Notes: generated by a model not told the origin, from the letters alone. DNA of 64,000 nt from Chamaecrista fasciculata (GCA_003254925.1 QANZ01054283.1:64548-128547); one strand, 5' to 3'. Positions 10,871 to 24,615 are shown, counted from the first letter of the stretch. A program made the numbers and translations.

Positions 10871-11710
10871 ACACTCAAGAGTATAGAGAGAGAAGAAGAC
10901 GAAGAGTCTCCATTCCTCTGTCCTTTTGCGTGTACCAATTTCAGAGAGAGCCTGAGATCACTGACTCAATCCCGCCCCTTTCTTCTCTCTCTTTCTTCTT
11001 CCTGCTCAGCTTGGATTTGCTTATTTTCCGACCCATTCAAACCACCGCCATCGCTGGTAACTCTATGACTTTGCTCTCACAATGACGGGCGGACAACTTC
11101 TCCCAGATCTCCACTGCTGGTATCTCTTTCCGATCAACTCGATTTATCACTTTCTCTTTTTATTTTTCTTTGCTGTTTTGTGCTTACTTCGATCCATTTC
11201 CTTACTGGGCTTCTCTAAACTAGTGCCGATTGATGCTTGGGCGCTCTATTTTAAGACCCATTTGATTGAATTAGCTATTGCTTACTGGGTATTTTTATTT
11301 TTGATTAAATTTTGAATTTGGTTTTGTTCCCTTTTCCTTGTTTTGGTTACTCTTGTTTTGCCTTTCTTTGATTAAATTGTTTTGTTCATTTTCTTGTTGT
11401 TTTCTTATTTCGGATGTGTTGACCTTGAAGGAGTTGATGGACTGGAATTGTAAAGGTGACCAGAATTGGTATTGTTCTGCTTCTGCTGGAATGCCTGACT
11501 CTTGCTGTTATGTTCAAAATATCTGCGATCATTATAGTATTCCCGTGAACTGAAGATTGTTTCTGAAATTATTACCTCTTTGTTCAGTTAGTTTAGCTCC
11601 TTCAGATTTTCGTTTCAAGCTTTTTAGCGAAAGGGAAGTAAAAATTTGGACTTGTGTTGTATGGACATTTTGCACAGAGTAGTGAAAACAGTCTAGCATT
11701 TGAAGAAAAT
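10641..11710 (+). promoter_or_regulatory. Promoter and 5' UTR region of the PSI1-like gene, with a (CT)n tract
   Basis: A perfect CT tract of ~40 bp lies at 10828-10867, followed by CT/GA-rich leader sequence. A possible 5'-UTR intron starts at a GTAACTC near 11056 and would remove most of 11056-11650. The donor and acceptor are not certain. I see no coding sequence before the ATG at 11711. Confidence 0.45.
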
Positions 11711-14700
11711 ATGGGCAGTATTTGCTCAAGGTCAAAGAAATCCATCGAAGGTGGTGTTGCTTTTGATTCTAGTGTTAGTGAAAGCTCAAGACATGCTAAT
11801 GGTCATTCTAATAATGAGACTCAAGTGGGTTATCAGTCTCATGGACTTTCTGGAAAAATAAATAGCAATCCAACTCTACCTCCTGTTGATGATGATATGG
11901 ACAAGCAGGTAAGAGAATCATTTTCATTCCCGGAGGCGGGGAAGGTTTCATATGGACCAAGTGCAGATGATTTGAACGATGGGATTCCTCACCTGTCTAG
12001 GACTTCATCTCACAAGTCTAGATCAACCAAGTCCAAGAAGGTACGCAGCCTTCACTTGTTTGATCTTTGAATTTCTTTTCTTTCTTGCTTAGCATAGCAC
12101 TGTACTGTATGCTTCCCATCAACCCCTTCCACAGACCACAGAGGAAGAGAAAAGATAAGAGGTTGCAGAAGATTACTTTAATGTCTTCTTACTGGTTTAA
12201 TATATAAATGCTCCTTTTGATGATGAGTTCACCAACAATTTCGCCTTTTACAATGTCTATCATGACCACTTAAAGGATTTCAGTTAGTCAAGCAATAAAT
12301 TCTCATTGGCCTTTGGGTGTGCGGCTAGATTAGTTAGGTCTTTAGAGTGATGAGAAAGAATATAACTGTTTGAGGAAAGGAATTAGATCTAGATTTGAGA
12401 CAGAGTAGCTTAATATAAAACTTTCTTAAGAAGCCTGAAGCTAGGCTTTATCAATGATTTTTCTGCATTTCATTAGCTTAATTTTGTAGATTTGGTAATC
12501 AGTAACCATTACATTTGAGTTTTGAGTTTTGAGTTATGGTCATTTAAAAAAAGAATTAAAACGAACATAAAACAAAAGTTCAGAGGATATACCAATCATG
12601 ACCATGGCAGAAGGGTTGATAGCCTTGCCACATTACCGACTTAAGGGACTTGATGTTGGCAAGAACTCCTATTCTAACGTTTCTAAGGTTTGAATGTCAA
12701 ACCTCAGAATAGTGATCTCTGAAGTCCTTAATTTTACTTGAAGAAGCTTACAACTTAAATAAAGGACCATGGAAATAAGTTTACCACTTGAATCTCTGAA
12801 AATAAAAAATTCAAAATGTGACAGACTAAGACCGCCAACAAATGGATAAGCTAAAGAATTACAAATTTTAAATAAATGAAATCTTATAATCTAAATATAT
12901 CCTATTGGATAAACCTCCGAACAACAGCATGTCTTCACCAGACCCAACTCTTCTAGCTTTGAAGAACAGTGCTCTCCCTCAAAATGTGAATTGGAGGGAG
13001 TCGGACCAATGTAGCTCATTTTGATAACTCTTATAGGATTGGTAAGGAAAAGTGCTTGAAAGATCGTAGGATCTTATGATCTTAAGATCTTGCAAGTGAT
13101 CTTGACAGCATTGGTGGTTAGCACCATTGTCAAAGCAAGGGAGATCAGCCAGGTATACTTCCTCTTTGAGACTTCCATTTAAAAATGCATTCTTGATGTC
13201 AAGTTGGTGTAAGAGCCAGTCTAAATTGGCAGCCAATGAGAGGAGAGCCTTGATAGTGTTGAAATTAGCCAAATAAACCTTAAACGACTGACCTGCCTTT
13301 GGTGGAAAAAAACACAACAAAAGAAACGAGAGCATCAACTCAGAAGAGCAAACTGGTCCCTTTACATGTCGGACAATAAGCTCACTTAAAAGGAGCAAAA
13401 TATTTGGAGTTGGTGCATTAGGTCATTGCGTGATGCTAGACAATTCAATCCGTGATTCATATCTGTTCAGCAATACTATATTGGTAGACTTTGTGCTAAA
13501 AGATATGTATAATTTATAAGAAAGTGCAAAAATGCTCTGCACTTGTGCTTATAATTATTTCTTCTTAAGACTTGTTTTGTCTTTTTTTTTCTATTGTGTT
13601 ACAGGTTTCTGAAGTGAGTTCACTTTTGGGCAGAGCTGGTACAGCTGGCCTTGGCAAGGCAGTTGAGGTTTTGGACACATTAGGTAGCAGTATGACAAAT
13701 TTGAACATGAGCAGTGGTTTCACATCGGGAGTGACAACTAAAGGAAATAAAATTTCAATTTTGGCCTTTGAAGTTGCAAACACAATCGTCAAGGGTGCCA
13801 ATCTGATGCATTCTCTCTCAAAGGAGAACATTAGACATTTAAAAGAAGTAGTTTTACCATCTGAAGGAGTACAAAATTTGATATCCAGAGATATGGATGA
13901 GCTCCTAAGAATTGCTGCAGCAGACAAAAGGTAGTTTTGTATGAATTATTGTTCGCTCTCATTTCTTGGTTATTTAGTAGATTTCTCCCTCTAATTTGGG
14001 GCTTATTTTCCCAGTTGCTATTATATGCACTTAAACATAGAATTATCATTATCTTAATTGTTGTGGCAGAGAAGAACTGAAAATCTTTTCTGGTGAAGTT
14101 GTACGATTTGGAAATCGCTGTAAAGATCCTCAATGGCACAACCTTGATCGCTATTTTGAGAAGTAATTATAGTTAATTTGATTTGGTTTTACCTTGGATA
14201 TTTTTTCTTAATATAATTCTAGATGGTTTTGTAGTCATGGTTTACTCTATTTTTATTGATATTTAGGTTAGGTTCAGAGCTTACACCACAAAAGCAATTG
14301 AAAGATGAGTCCAAGATAGTGATGCAGCAGTTAATGACCTTAGTTCAGTATACAGCTGTAAGTCATTTAATTGCACAACACTTTTTGTCATCTTCATTGA
14401 AGTCAGTATCTGAATCTCATATTATCATCCATGTGCCAGTGAATGTGGAAACTTCTACAGTTTTTGCAGAATTGGAGAAAATTGTATTCTAGTTTTTGTA
14501 TGAAAATTTAAGATCCCTTAGTCATCAAGGTTTTATTGAAATAGTAGCTGTTGACAGTCCCCTTAATCCATTAATTCTATGCACTGGAAGGCTGTAAGAA
14601 GTAGGTTAAAATTTGCTCCATGTCAAATTTTGATTGAATATGTTGTCTTTCATATTTGATATAAAGATATGGTACTTAACTTTTTTTGTGGATTTTTTAT

Positions 14701-17700
14701 AGTTCATAGACTTTCACAATTTAAATGGATATAAAAATTCAGTTATTTAATTAAAATAATTTCAGAAAAGTTAAATATAATTTTATTTAATCTAAATATC
14801 TGAAAAGTTTGAGTTTGTGTATGACATGAAAGAACTCCAGGCATGGCCTAGCAGATTAATTCCCTTGGAATTTTATTTTTCTACATGCTATTTTTCAATT
14901 TTAAAAGCTGGATCTCAATAGTTTATGATGATTTAGATATGTAACAAGTTGTGTTATGCTGTGGTCAAGTATTTTAAATTAAAAGCAATATGCCCTATGC
15001 CTAATCGGAAGCTTAGTTTTGTTATTTGTGTTTAGGAATGTCTATTTGAATTATGGATGTTTGATACCTCTGTCTTGTGCATTATAAAAATAAAAGTACA
15101 TTTATAAAATCATGTCTGGAAGAGTAAATGGCATCAATTCTGCGTTGTTGATATTCACTGGCTTCTGGGTAGAAATTTTCTTATGACTCTTATCGATAAT
15201 TGTATCTTGTATTGTCAATTTCTTTCATTCAGTTCTGATCTATGCCAGCACAAGTGCTTTGTGATTGATTTCTGATAGTCATTGAGTTTCTTACGTACAA
15301 GGCAGACTATTTTTAAAGTAGGTAGGTTCTGGAAATTGATAAAATATTTCAAGTGCATACTAGTGGCTAAAGCTGTAGGGTAGAATCAATATAAATTAAA
15401 ATGATATGGTCTGACCTAACCCCACCCAATCTTCCTGGTTCACACACACCAAAAAAAACATGTCAGAACAGAGTCACAGAGACATCCTACTATTAGTTAT
15501 TGTGTTTTTTTGGGCTGTTTTTGGTTCATATTTTTTGACGTAGCAGGCATGAAGTTTTCAAACACATCCTCAAGAAATTAAGTTTTTTTCTTGGGTGTGC
15601 AGGAATTATATCATGAATTGCATGCTTTAGACAGGTTTGATCAAGATTATCGTCGCAAGCTTCAAGAAGAGGACAATTCAAATGCCACACAAAGAGGTAA
15701 ATACTCACCTGGATTTCTCTAAGTGAATGCAGTTAAATATTTTTTTTCCTGTATTTTCTAATTACAAATATTCACTTAGTTTGTTGGAGCTTTTATGACA
15801 GTTTGGTGGAATTAATTGTGCTAATTCCATCAACTTTTCACATTTGTAACATCCATTTTTTATTAGAGAAGAATTATTATTAGAGAGGTAATATGAGGTC
15901 ATGCAGCAAGGAGTTAAAGATATTCTTCTGAAGAAGGAAAAGGAAAAGTTCACTTGTGCAATAAAGTTATGTCTCTCTGCATCAATGTTAAGTCATAAAA
16001 ACTAATAGATAGGTAAAATAGTAAATAAAATGTATAAATATAAAAATTTACTTAGGGTAGTTTTGAAAAATAATCCAAAGTTTCCATGAATCAAGTTGAA
16101 GGAAATCATCTCTGGCTATCTCTTTGAATTGTCTATTAAGTTGAACAATGTTTGGATGGTGTAATTGAAATTTTATACTATTGTTCAGTACATCAGTTTT
16201 CTATTATTAAACTATACTAGTTCAAAGTATTGGGAATGCTGGAAATTATCTTATAATTCTGCTAATTTTTTGTTTCGAGAATGAGAACTTTTATATTTAG
16301 TTGACCTTTGGTTATTAAATTTGTAGGAGACAGCCTTGCAATTCTAAGGGCTGAACTAAAAAGTCAAAAGAAGCATGTAAGGAATTTGAAGAAAAAATCA
16401 TTGTGGTCCAGGATATTGGAAGAGGTAAGAAGATATCATAATTTCATTTAGCTTTCCATGGGTGATAATGGGAATCTAGGCTTCTGTAGAGCCTGGCTCT
16501 ATAATATGACAATTGATTATTAGTTTGTTTTTTCATTTTCCCTTTTCTAGCGTCATGGTTTGGCATCTAAAATTTATACTTCCTGAGTCCTTGGAATTAC
16601 TGTTACTCTGTCTCTTCTGTCGTCTTATTTGGTCTAGATTCACAAGCTTTTACTTTTTAAGCATGTTTTTTTTTCTTGAGAAAATATATATTCTGGTTCT
16701 TGAATTTGCAGGTGATGGAAAAACTGGTTGACATTGTCCATTTCCTACATTTGGAGATACATGAAGCATTTGGTATTGCTGGTATGCTTCAAAGAAATTG
16801 AAAGGGTTATGATTAACTGTGGACTTGTTTTTCCTGTATCTGCAGTCTGTTTTAAGAGAGAGTAGATGAAAAGGTGCTTTTTGTTGTTATTTAGAGATAA
16901 ATTTATTTTGCAAAAGATGAAAAGATCCACTATATAGTATACAGTAATTGCAAAAGCCATGTTTTTTCATTTCAATTCTGAGATTTGTGTGCATAAATGC
17001 AATGAAACTAAATTTATGTCTTGATTTTTTTTTTGTTCATTTTGCTAAACTGTTTGAAAATTAATGTTCTGATCTGCTAATCTTGTCATAAAGCCCTACT
17101 TAGTCTAAATTGATTCAACAGCTTTCTTTGATATCCTTTTTTCCTGGAAAGATGACAAATCATCTCTTTTCGTCGGGCTGCCATATAATGTGTTACATGT
17201 TTCTTCAACCTTTCAGATACTGATAGTCAAGGAGAAGATTGTCCAGGAAATCATAAGAAGTTGGGCTCAGCTGGTCTCGCACTGCACTATGCAAATATTA
17301 TTACCCAAATTGATACCCTTGTGAGTTAAAATTCTCTCAAATTTCATATTTTATTTTTTGGTTTTGTGGTACTCATGAAAAAATACGAAGGGGATAGAAC
17401 AGTCAGAATTTAATTAAACTAGCAAAAAGGTGTGTTTTCATGGTTTTTTTTCCCTCTTTTAAAATCAAAAGGTTTTAATCGTGGAACTGTTGGGATGTAA
17501 TGTCCCATGTTCCAACCATGGTGTCATTGATGATTCTACTTGAATTCGGCATATATTTCTTACAAAAAAATTCTGAGAAATAAAATCCCTTGACAAAGTA
17601 GATTCTGAGATTTTGAAGTTCTCTTGGGATTTTTTAATCAAACTAATAGAAATTACTTAACCAATCATTCTGAGGGATAGGGTTGCTCTAAATTTGCAAT

Positions 17701-20400
17701 TCAAGCATGATTAATTGCCTGTTGAATCCAATCTCTGGTGCCAGTGATTGAATCTCCTCCTTGTGTGTGTGCTTGTGTTATCTACTTTGCGAAATATTCC
17801 TGTCCTTGATAAATTTGAATACACTATACAGGCAAAACTGAACCTAATTCCTGCACTTTTCTGTATTTGGTTCTAGTGGATGGACAGTAACTCTAAAAAT
17901 GCTATTGAAAAATCCTGCTAGATGTGTTGATCTACTAAGTGTTTTTTCATCACCATGCAGTTTCTCGTGTCATTTCATAGTTACTTTTTAAGCTAAATGC
18001 AGAAAATCCCTCTGAACTTTTGATTTTGTGCAAATAATCTCTTTTGTTAAGATTTTTATTCAAAAAAATCAAGTTTCTATGTAATTTTATGATTATTGTT
18101 GCATTTTATATTGATTCAAACTAAAAATTAACTATTGATGTAACTAATAGTACAACAACAACAATGAAAGCCTTTTCTCACTGGGTGGGGTCGGCTATAT
18201 GCATTTTAACCTAATTTTTATGCAATCATTGTATAGCTATTCAATTATACTGTCACAAAACTTGCTGGAGAGGGAGAGGATTGCCACTTAAGCTTATAAC
18301 TCCTCAAATCTGAACTTCAAATTCCCTTATCCTTTAAAGAGACTCAAATGCAAGTGGTGGTTAACATCCTAGCTATTTATTCAACAAAAGTTTGAGTTGC
18401 TGATCAGTTACTGATGGTCACAGCTGCCCACTGGCTGCATTTGAGAAAATAATCCCAAAATGTTGGCAAAGGTAGCCCCTTAATTGACATTTTGATTTTT
18501 TTAGGTATCTCGCTCAAGTTCTGTACCTCCTAATACAAGAGATGCTTTATATCAAGGCCTTCCCCCTAGTATAAAATCAGCATTACGCTCAAGGTTACAG
18601 TCATTTCAGGTTAAAGAAGAGGTACATATCCCTTGTCTACAAATTATTCTACAAATGGGAAGTTAATTATGCATGCTTTGACTAAAATTAGAAAAATGAA
18701 ATAATTTGATTATTTTATGCATATATAAAGAAAATATGTAGTATTTTGTTTTAAGTCAGTTAAAATTTTTGTGTTAGAGGAGTATCTCAAATTAACATGC
18801 TTTACATATATTATTTTTAATTCAATATATGACAATTGAAAAGTTTTTAATTTGAATCATATTCCTTCTTTTAATGTTTTTATCGAACTTCGCTTCTTCC
18901 ACAGCAATTTAAATGAGTTTGTACCTCCTAATTCAAATGCCTGTGACTGTGAACATTGTCTTAGATATAATTTGAAATGAAGGAAACATTTTTGCAGCTT
19001 ACAGTCCACCAAATCAAAGCTGAAATGGAGAGAACTTTGCAGTGGCTTGTCCCTATTGCTGCCAACACAACGAAGTAATTTGCTACCCCTTACACAGCAA
19101 TTCTTTTATTTTCTAACCTAGCTGGCTAAATCATTTGTCAGGTCCCTATAGGCTTAATTTTCAAATTAATTCCTGTTGCTGTTAAACTTTCATCATTTTG
19201 CTGCTAAATTTGCTGATATGGACGCAGCCTGCTGTGTGCCATGTTGTTACGTTAAATAAGCATGATTTCTTCTTAAAAGAGATAAAATTAGATATAAAAT
19301 GAAATTAACCCATGTGTAGCAAATGATGTTTCCTATGTTATAACTTGGATTAGTTGGCTTGAATATATGTTTATATTCTAAATGTCTAAATGGCATATAC
19401 TTGGCCTTGCTAGTAGGACTTAACAGCATGCTTGTGGAGATGCAATGTTAGGTACAATTTCATTTTAAGAATTATATATATGAATTGAACTATAGGGCTA
19501 ACTTGAAAATGGTGTGAAACTATGAGAACTAAAAGAGTAATTTCATGTTTTAGTTCTATATATTTGTTAAATTCCCTCTGAACCATGGCCAAGAAAGAGT
19601 AGTGCACATTGCTTTGTTTGTGGACTACTTGATATTAAACGGAATTTCGATATGAGTTGGACATATTGTCTTGACTTTTGTGTTATATTCCATTACCTAA
19701 TTATCTTTCATTTTGGTTAACTCAGAGCTCATCACGGCTTTGGATGGGTAGGAGAATGGGCAAATACAGGGTGAGGTTCCAATTTTAAATGTGTTTCCTA
19801 CTTCATCCTCTTTATTCATGTATACTGATCAAATTTGTACAGTTAGGCTCATGATTTACTTACATTTTCCAATCAATTTCACATAGGTCTGAGGTCAACC
19901 GGAAACCTGCAGGTGAGACGGACTTGTTAAGAATCGAAACGCTACACCATGCCGATAAAGAGAAAACCGAAGCATATATACTTGAACTGGTGTTGTGGCT
20001 TCATCATCTAGTCAGCCAAGCAAGAATCAGTAATGGAGGAATAAGGTCTCCTGTCAAATCCCCTATTCGTTCGCCTAACCAAAAGACGGTGCAATTATTT
20101 ACTCAGAAGACCTGCTCTTCTCCCATGCTAACCGTTGAAGATCAACAAATGCTTCGGGATGTCGGCAAGAGGAAGCTAACACCCGGAATCAGTAAGAGCC
20201 AGGAATTTGACACTGCCAAGACTAGGTTGAGTAAACACCACAGGCTGAGCAAGAGTAGTAGTCACTCCCCAATCAGTGAAAGTAAAGTTAATGTATTCTC
20301 CACAAGGAGGCCATCTTCTGTCCCTGTCATCGACTTCGATATCGACCGAATTAAGGCCTTGGATGTTATCGATCGAGTGGACACCATCAGAAGTTCATGA
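11711..20400 (+). CDS. PSI1: PSK SIMULATOR 1-like protein, DUF3475 + DUF668 (12 exons, 652 aa)
   Basis: This is a plant-specific family. Arabidopsis PSI1 promotes growth linked to phytosulfokine peptide signalling. Exons: 11711-12040, 13605-13930, 14070-14162, 14267-14357, 15603-15696, 16327-16424, 16712-16781, 17217-17320, 18505-18621, 18998-19074, 19726-19770 and 19887-20400. All borders are GT..AG and the total is 1959 nt with stop. The N-terminus MGSICSR carries Gly2 and Cys5, an N-myristoylation/acylation signal, which supports the start and suggests membrane attachment. A Ser/Arg/Lys-rich linker precedes [23 protein letters not shown]3475 covers about 160-216 ([20 protein letters not shown]). 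DUF668 covers about 384-470 ([20 protein letters not shown] ... [10 protein letters not shown]). The C-terminus contains [14 protein letters not shown], a GISKSQEF motif and [20 protein letters not shown]. Length is close to the Arabidopsis protein (657 aa). No frame breaks seen. Intron 1 contains a retrotransposon relic. Confidence 0.92.
13140..13310 (-). pseudogene. Ty1/copia reverse transcriptase fragment in PSI1-like intron 1
   Basis: The minus strand encodes [20 protein letters not shown] directly followed by [18 protein letters not shown]. This is the copia RT segment normally reading NTIR-LLSLAA--DWPLHQLDVKNAFLNG-LEEEVYM. The similarity stops after EEVYL, so this is a short relic antisense to the host gene. 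It sits inside the intron 12041-13604 and has no LTRs that I can identify. Confidence 0.8.
18143..18190 (+). repeat. Dispersed motif: CAACAACAA...CCTTTTCTCACTGGGTGGGGTCGGCTATATG
   Basis: An (ACA)n run followed by AAAGCCTTTTCTCACTGGG and TGGGGTCGGCTATATG, in an intron of the PSI1-like gene. A diverged second copy lies at about 21033-21080 (CAACCAAAGTCTTTTCTCAC then TAGGTAAGATCGGTTATATG). This phrase is common in plant genomes at retroposon ends. The element class is not established here. Confidence 0.45.
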
Positions 20401-23066
20401 TTCTATGGCATATGTTGATCAAATTGATCTGCTGCCTTGTTTAGTGCTCCTCTTAGTTTCTGAATGAGCTGTGAGAATGATTTTTGTTGAGTTCTTTAGC
20501 AGAGTGATGTGATGTAGGGAGTTTCTTTTCTTTCTCTTTTTGAAAGTTCAGAGATGATTATGGGGGAGAGGAAGGGAGCTTCATCTTTCATTAGTTGTAT
20601 ATGTACAGATTATATGATCATCGTATAATAATTTTTCATCACCGTTTTCTCTTCTGTGTTCTGTTTCTATACTTGTAAAACAAGTCATAACAAAAATGAA
20701 ATCATGAATTTTACCATTTCATTTGAACTTTTTATAGCACCACCCTTCTTTCTTATGCTTCACTGTTCTATACAAACAAAACTCAAATCTTACCAGAGAT
20801 TAGTATGCAGATTAGGTACCAAATATTGATCTGAAGTTTTATGTCTAATGTGTATAAAAACAAGAGTAGCCAATATGCACTTTAGTCTCTAAAAGAATCC
20901 AACAATACACTCATGAAAATAACTAACAAGTATATTGTTTAGATTTTTTAAAGACTAAACATTATATTTCAATCTTTCAGGGATTAAGTTGTCAACTCGG
21001 TAATCTTTCAAGAATTGACTTGTTAGTTTACAACAACCAAAGTCTTTTCTCACTAGGTAAGATCGGTTATATGGATCAACTGATGCTAACATGTTCTATC
21101 CTTACACGTTAATCGTTAGATTATTAATAGATTAATCTTTCCGGATGATCGACTTGTTAGTTTACTCAAAAAAAAAAAGGAAAAAAGTTCATTTATTTCT
21201 AGTTTCCTAATATTTAACATTTAAAATTGACATTGATCGATGTTGTGGAGAGTAAACTAGATATCTTAATTTCCTTGAATGTTTTAGAGATATTGCTTAA
21301 CTTCCCTGGCATTTGTATATTGGAAAAAAAAAACGCTCTCTTGCTACTTTAGATGAAACTAAATTTTTTTTAAAGAATATAAGATCATAAGTTCATTCTA
21401 AGAACCAAAAAAAACTAAATTGATGTTTAGGTATAAAAAGAACTTATTAACATGACAAAATATCAGCAAGGGAAAGAAAATTAGAAGGAAATTAAAGCTT
21501 AGAGTTTTATATCAATTAATTGTTTTTGAAGCAAGAATGCCAAAACTAACATGAAATTAATGCAAATTATATTGTAATACACAACTCTGCCAGTAGTATA
21601 TAGGATGAGCAACAAAACCTGAAATATCTTATTAATCAGTGAAACTTTTGAATGGCATTTATTCTCCACAATCTGCTTATATTCCAATTATGTATTGTCT
21701 GTCCGAATCTGCTTAATTGATGGGGTTTGGATAAGTTGATGTCACTTAAGGCATATCAGATCCTACAACAAGAGATGAAACAGGATATACCTATTTAGTT
21801 CATTTGTTTGATATTTTTACCTTACACTAATATTCTTATCATTTTATCTTCAAATTAAATCTTACACATCAACACTAATGCATTGATGCCATCAAAACTT
21901 GGCTATTAAGTGTGTTTTTTTTATGGTAACAAAAAAAATTTAAATTGAGGTAAGCTATCTTATTAAGATTAGGAAATACCTCTCAACCTCTTTTAAAGAT
22001 TTACGAAAAAAAATTATATATCACATATTAAATAAGGTCTTTACATTGATCAAAGAATTCGAACTCTCATCTTTATGGGGTAGGCAATTAAGTGTGATTG
22101 AAAAAGAATAGTGGCTACTAAGACAGAACTCTTTGTGTTGCACTTCTTTTTTTTGCTTCATCACAAAAAAAAAATACCTCACATAAGATTTTGAAAATAT
22201 ATATATATATATATATATGTATTCAATTAATTATTTTAAAAATTGAAAAATTGAAGTATTTTGAAACCATTTTTGGACCCTCTCTCTCTATTATATATTA
22301 TAATAATTGATGAAGTGGAGTAATCCGATGCCTTCAAAAGATATTTTCTCAATCCCAATATTGATAAAATGTCACATACATAAGCATATTAAATAAATTA
22401 ATATATCTAAAAAAATATCTAAGGTGTACTATTTTAGATATCTCAATTCAATATATAAACAATTAATTCACGTAGCTGTTGGCATAAACTTTTTTTGGAT
22501 TCTTTGAGCAATGAGTAACGAGCTTGAAGATACCTCAAACATATATATGACTTACCTCTTAAGAAAGAAAATATATAGTAAATTATTGAAAAGTTGCATC
22601 CAATAAAATGGTGTGCCTATTGCTCAGAAGAACCTGATACCAAAAGAAACAATAATAAACCAATATATATATAAATTATTTCAAGACTTATATATGGATA
22701 TTGGATAATTTGGAGACCATAGATATTTATGTATATATGGTTTACCTATGGACAACTTGTGGGCATCTACTAAACCAATTGACACATCTATGTGTGACAA
22801 TTATTGGATTGATTGATGTATGCTTCTAATTTTAAGATTATTAAGCTAAAACAAAGCAATGATCCCCACAATAATGTCATATATTGATATAGACACACTT
22901 CTTTTTTAAATTCCTCAAGGTTCTTCATGAATGTTTGAACACCAAACACTAAAGATGATTAAGGTGCATGTGTGTTCTCATACAGATTTTGGTGTACTTC
23001 AAATTTTATTTTTTCTTTTTAAAAAAAAACTCAAAATGAAAAAAGATAAGCATATATATATATATA
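20401..23066. other. PSI1-like 3' UTR and intergenic AT-rich DNA
   Basis: The 3' UTR runs from 20401 to about 20650, followed by AT-rich spacer. It contains the second copy of the GGTCGGCTATATG-type motif near 21033-21080 and an (AT)n tract at about 22196-22219. No coding similarity is visible. Confidence 0.5.
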
Positions 23067-23245
23067 TCTTATATTATATGGCTCCACTCTTTTTTGGTCG
23101 TCCACATTTTAAAACTATAGTACAAAATTAATAATAAGAGGAAAATTATTATTTGATCCCTTCTTTTTTACTGTGTTAACGATTTAGTCCCTCATTTATT
23201 TTATATACATATTTGCGTGCCCGTTAGAGCACGCAAAGCCTCTAG
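23067..23245 (+). mobile_element. Mini-Helitron (179 bp), copy 1
   Basis: Begins TCTTATATTATATGGCTCCA directly after an A and ends in a hairpin (GCGTGC-N8-GCACGC at 23215-23234), then a short spacer and CTAG, followed by T. That is A^TC...hairpin...CTRR^T with no target duplication, the diagnostic of Helitrons. A near-copy is at 44961-45141 with the same 5' and 3' ends and interior (GATTTAGTCCCTCATTTATT). It has no coding capacity, so it is non-autonomous. Confidence 0.75.
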
Positions 23246-23469
23246 TACTAAAATATGTGTCCTAGCAAAGATTTGAACTGTCTCTTCTATTTAGGTTAAC
23301 TTGTAATTAATAATTTTCTTAATTGGATAAAAGAATGTTTGGTCTTTTGACATCGGTTAGTTCTTGAAAAATCCTTATATAGATAGATACATGTATATAT
23401 GCATTGTCACATCCCAAAATCCCACCATTCCATTTGCAAAACCCACAAACATTATTCTGATTTTAAATA

Positions 23470-23933
23470 GGCCAAAGTCTCAAATTGGTCCCTTATGTAT
23501 AGGGTAGATTTCAAATTAGTACCTTATCTTTCATTTGTTTCAAATTGGTCCCAAAAATACTTAATATGGTCATATCTCTCTTATTTCAAATTCAAATTCA
23601 ACGAATTCAGAACTACGAGTTTCTTTTGGAAAACACTTTTGGACTATCAATAAATGGGGTCAAATCGAGTCCCAAAAGTGGGTAACTCGATTCATTGTCA
23701 AACAAGTGAAATTGATCATATCTCTTTCGTTTGAAGTACAAATACGACGAGTTTGAAGCTATGTGCTAGCTAACTCTTGAAAAGTTCTTTCATTGCCTAG
23801 ATAAGATCGCTAGAAAATGAAGTCAAATTACGTCTCTAATAAAGTATTTTTGGGACCAATTTGAAACATCATTATACATATAGGACCAATCTGAAACAAA
23901 TGAAAAATAAGGGACCAATTTGAAACTTTGGCC
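23470..23933. mobile_element. Palindromic Mutator-like MITE, family 1, TSD TTTTAAATA
   Basis: Starts GGCCAAAGTCTCAAATTGGT and ends with its inverse (ACCAATTTGAAACTTTGGCC). Exact 9-bp duplications TTTTAAATA lie at 23461-23469 and 23934-23942. The 464-bp unit folds on itself for most of its length and has no ORF. Confidence 0.85.
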
Positions 23934-23942
23934 TTTTAAATA

Positions 23943-24615
23943 TATATGTTCCTTAATATGAAATCTTTCAAAAGAAAGGGAAATTTATTTAATTTTCTTA
24001 AAAGAAAAAAAAATGAAGCTTTATTCCTATGAGCTATTAACATGAACTTTAGCTACAACACCATACTCTCTTTATTACCTTTGCATCAATCATATCAGCT
24101 TATTTTGGCACCACTCTGTTTAAATGTTCATTTCTTTTTTTTTTTGGTAATCTTTTAAATGTTTATTTCATTTGTATATATTCTCTCAAGACACAAGTAC
24201 GAAATATACATAACATAACATAAAGAATCTTGTTTCTAACTTTTTCCATACGAAGGAAGCAGTATTTAATTCTCCAGAAATTAGTGTTCTAAAAAGTAAA
24301 AACCAAATGACCACTTGAGTCATTGCATTAATTAAAAGACAAACACGTACCATGAGTTAATAAAAATTGATTAAAATTGTGTTTTGAATTTTGTAATTTT
24401 TTTTCAAAAAAATTTATGTCTATATTAATCCTGTTCAACTTTTTCATCTTTAACTAATGATGTTAACATAAAGCTTTTGTTCTTTCGACTAATTAATTAT
24501 TGTATCATAAGTTCATATAACTTCATAAAATTGGAATAGTTTGCATGGGATAGATCATGTAAGTGACTTTTGAAGAGAGCAATATACAAAATTATGTGGA
24601 CTTTCTATATTTATG
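23943..24615. other. AT-rich spacer, nothing recognised
   Basis: No coding similarity, no terminal repeats and no RNA gene signal found. Confidence 0.5.
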
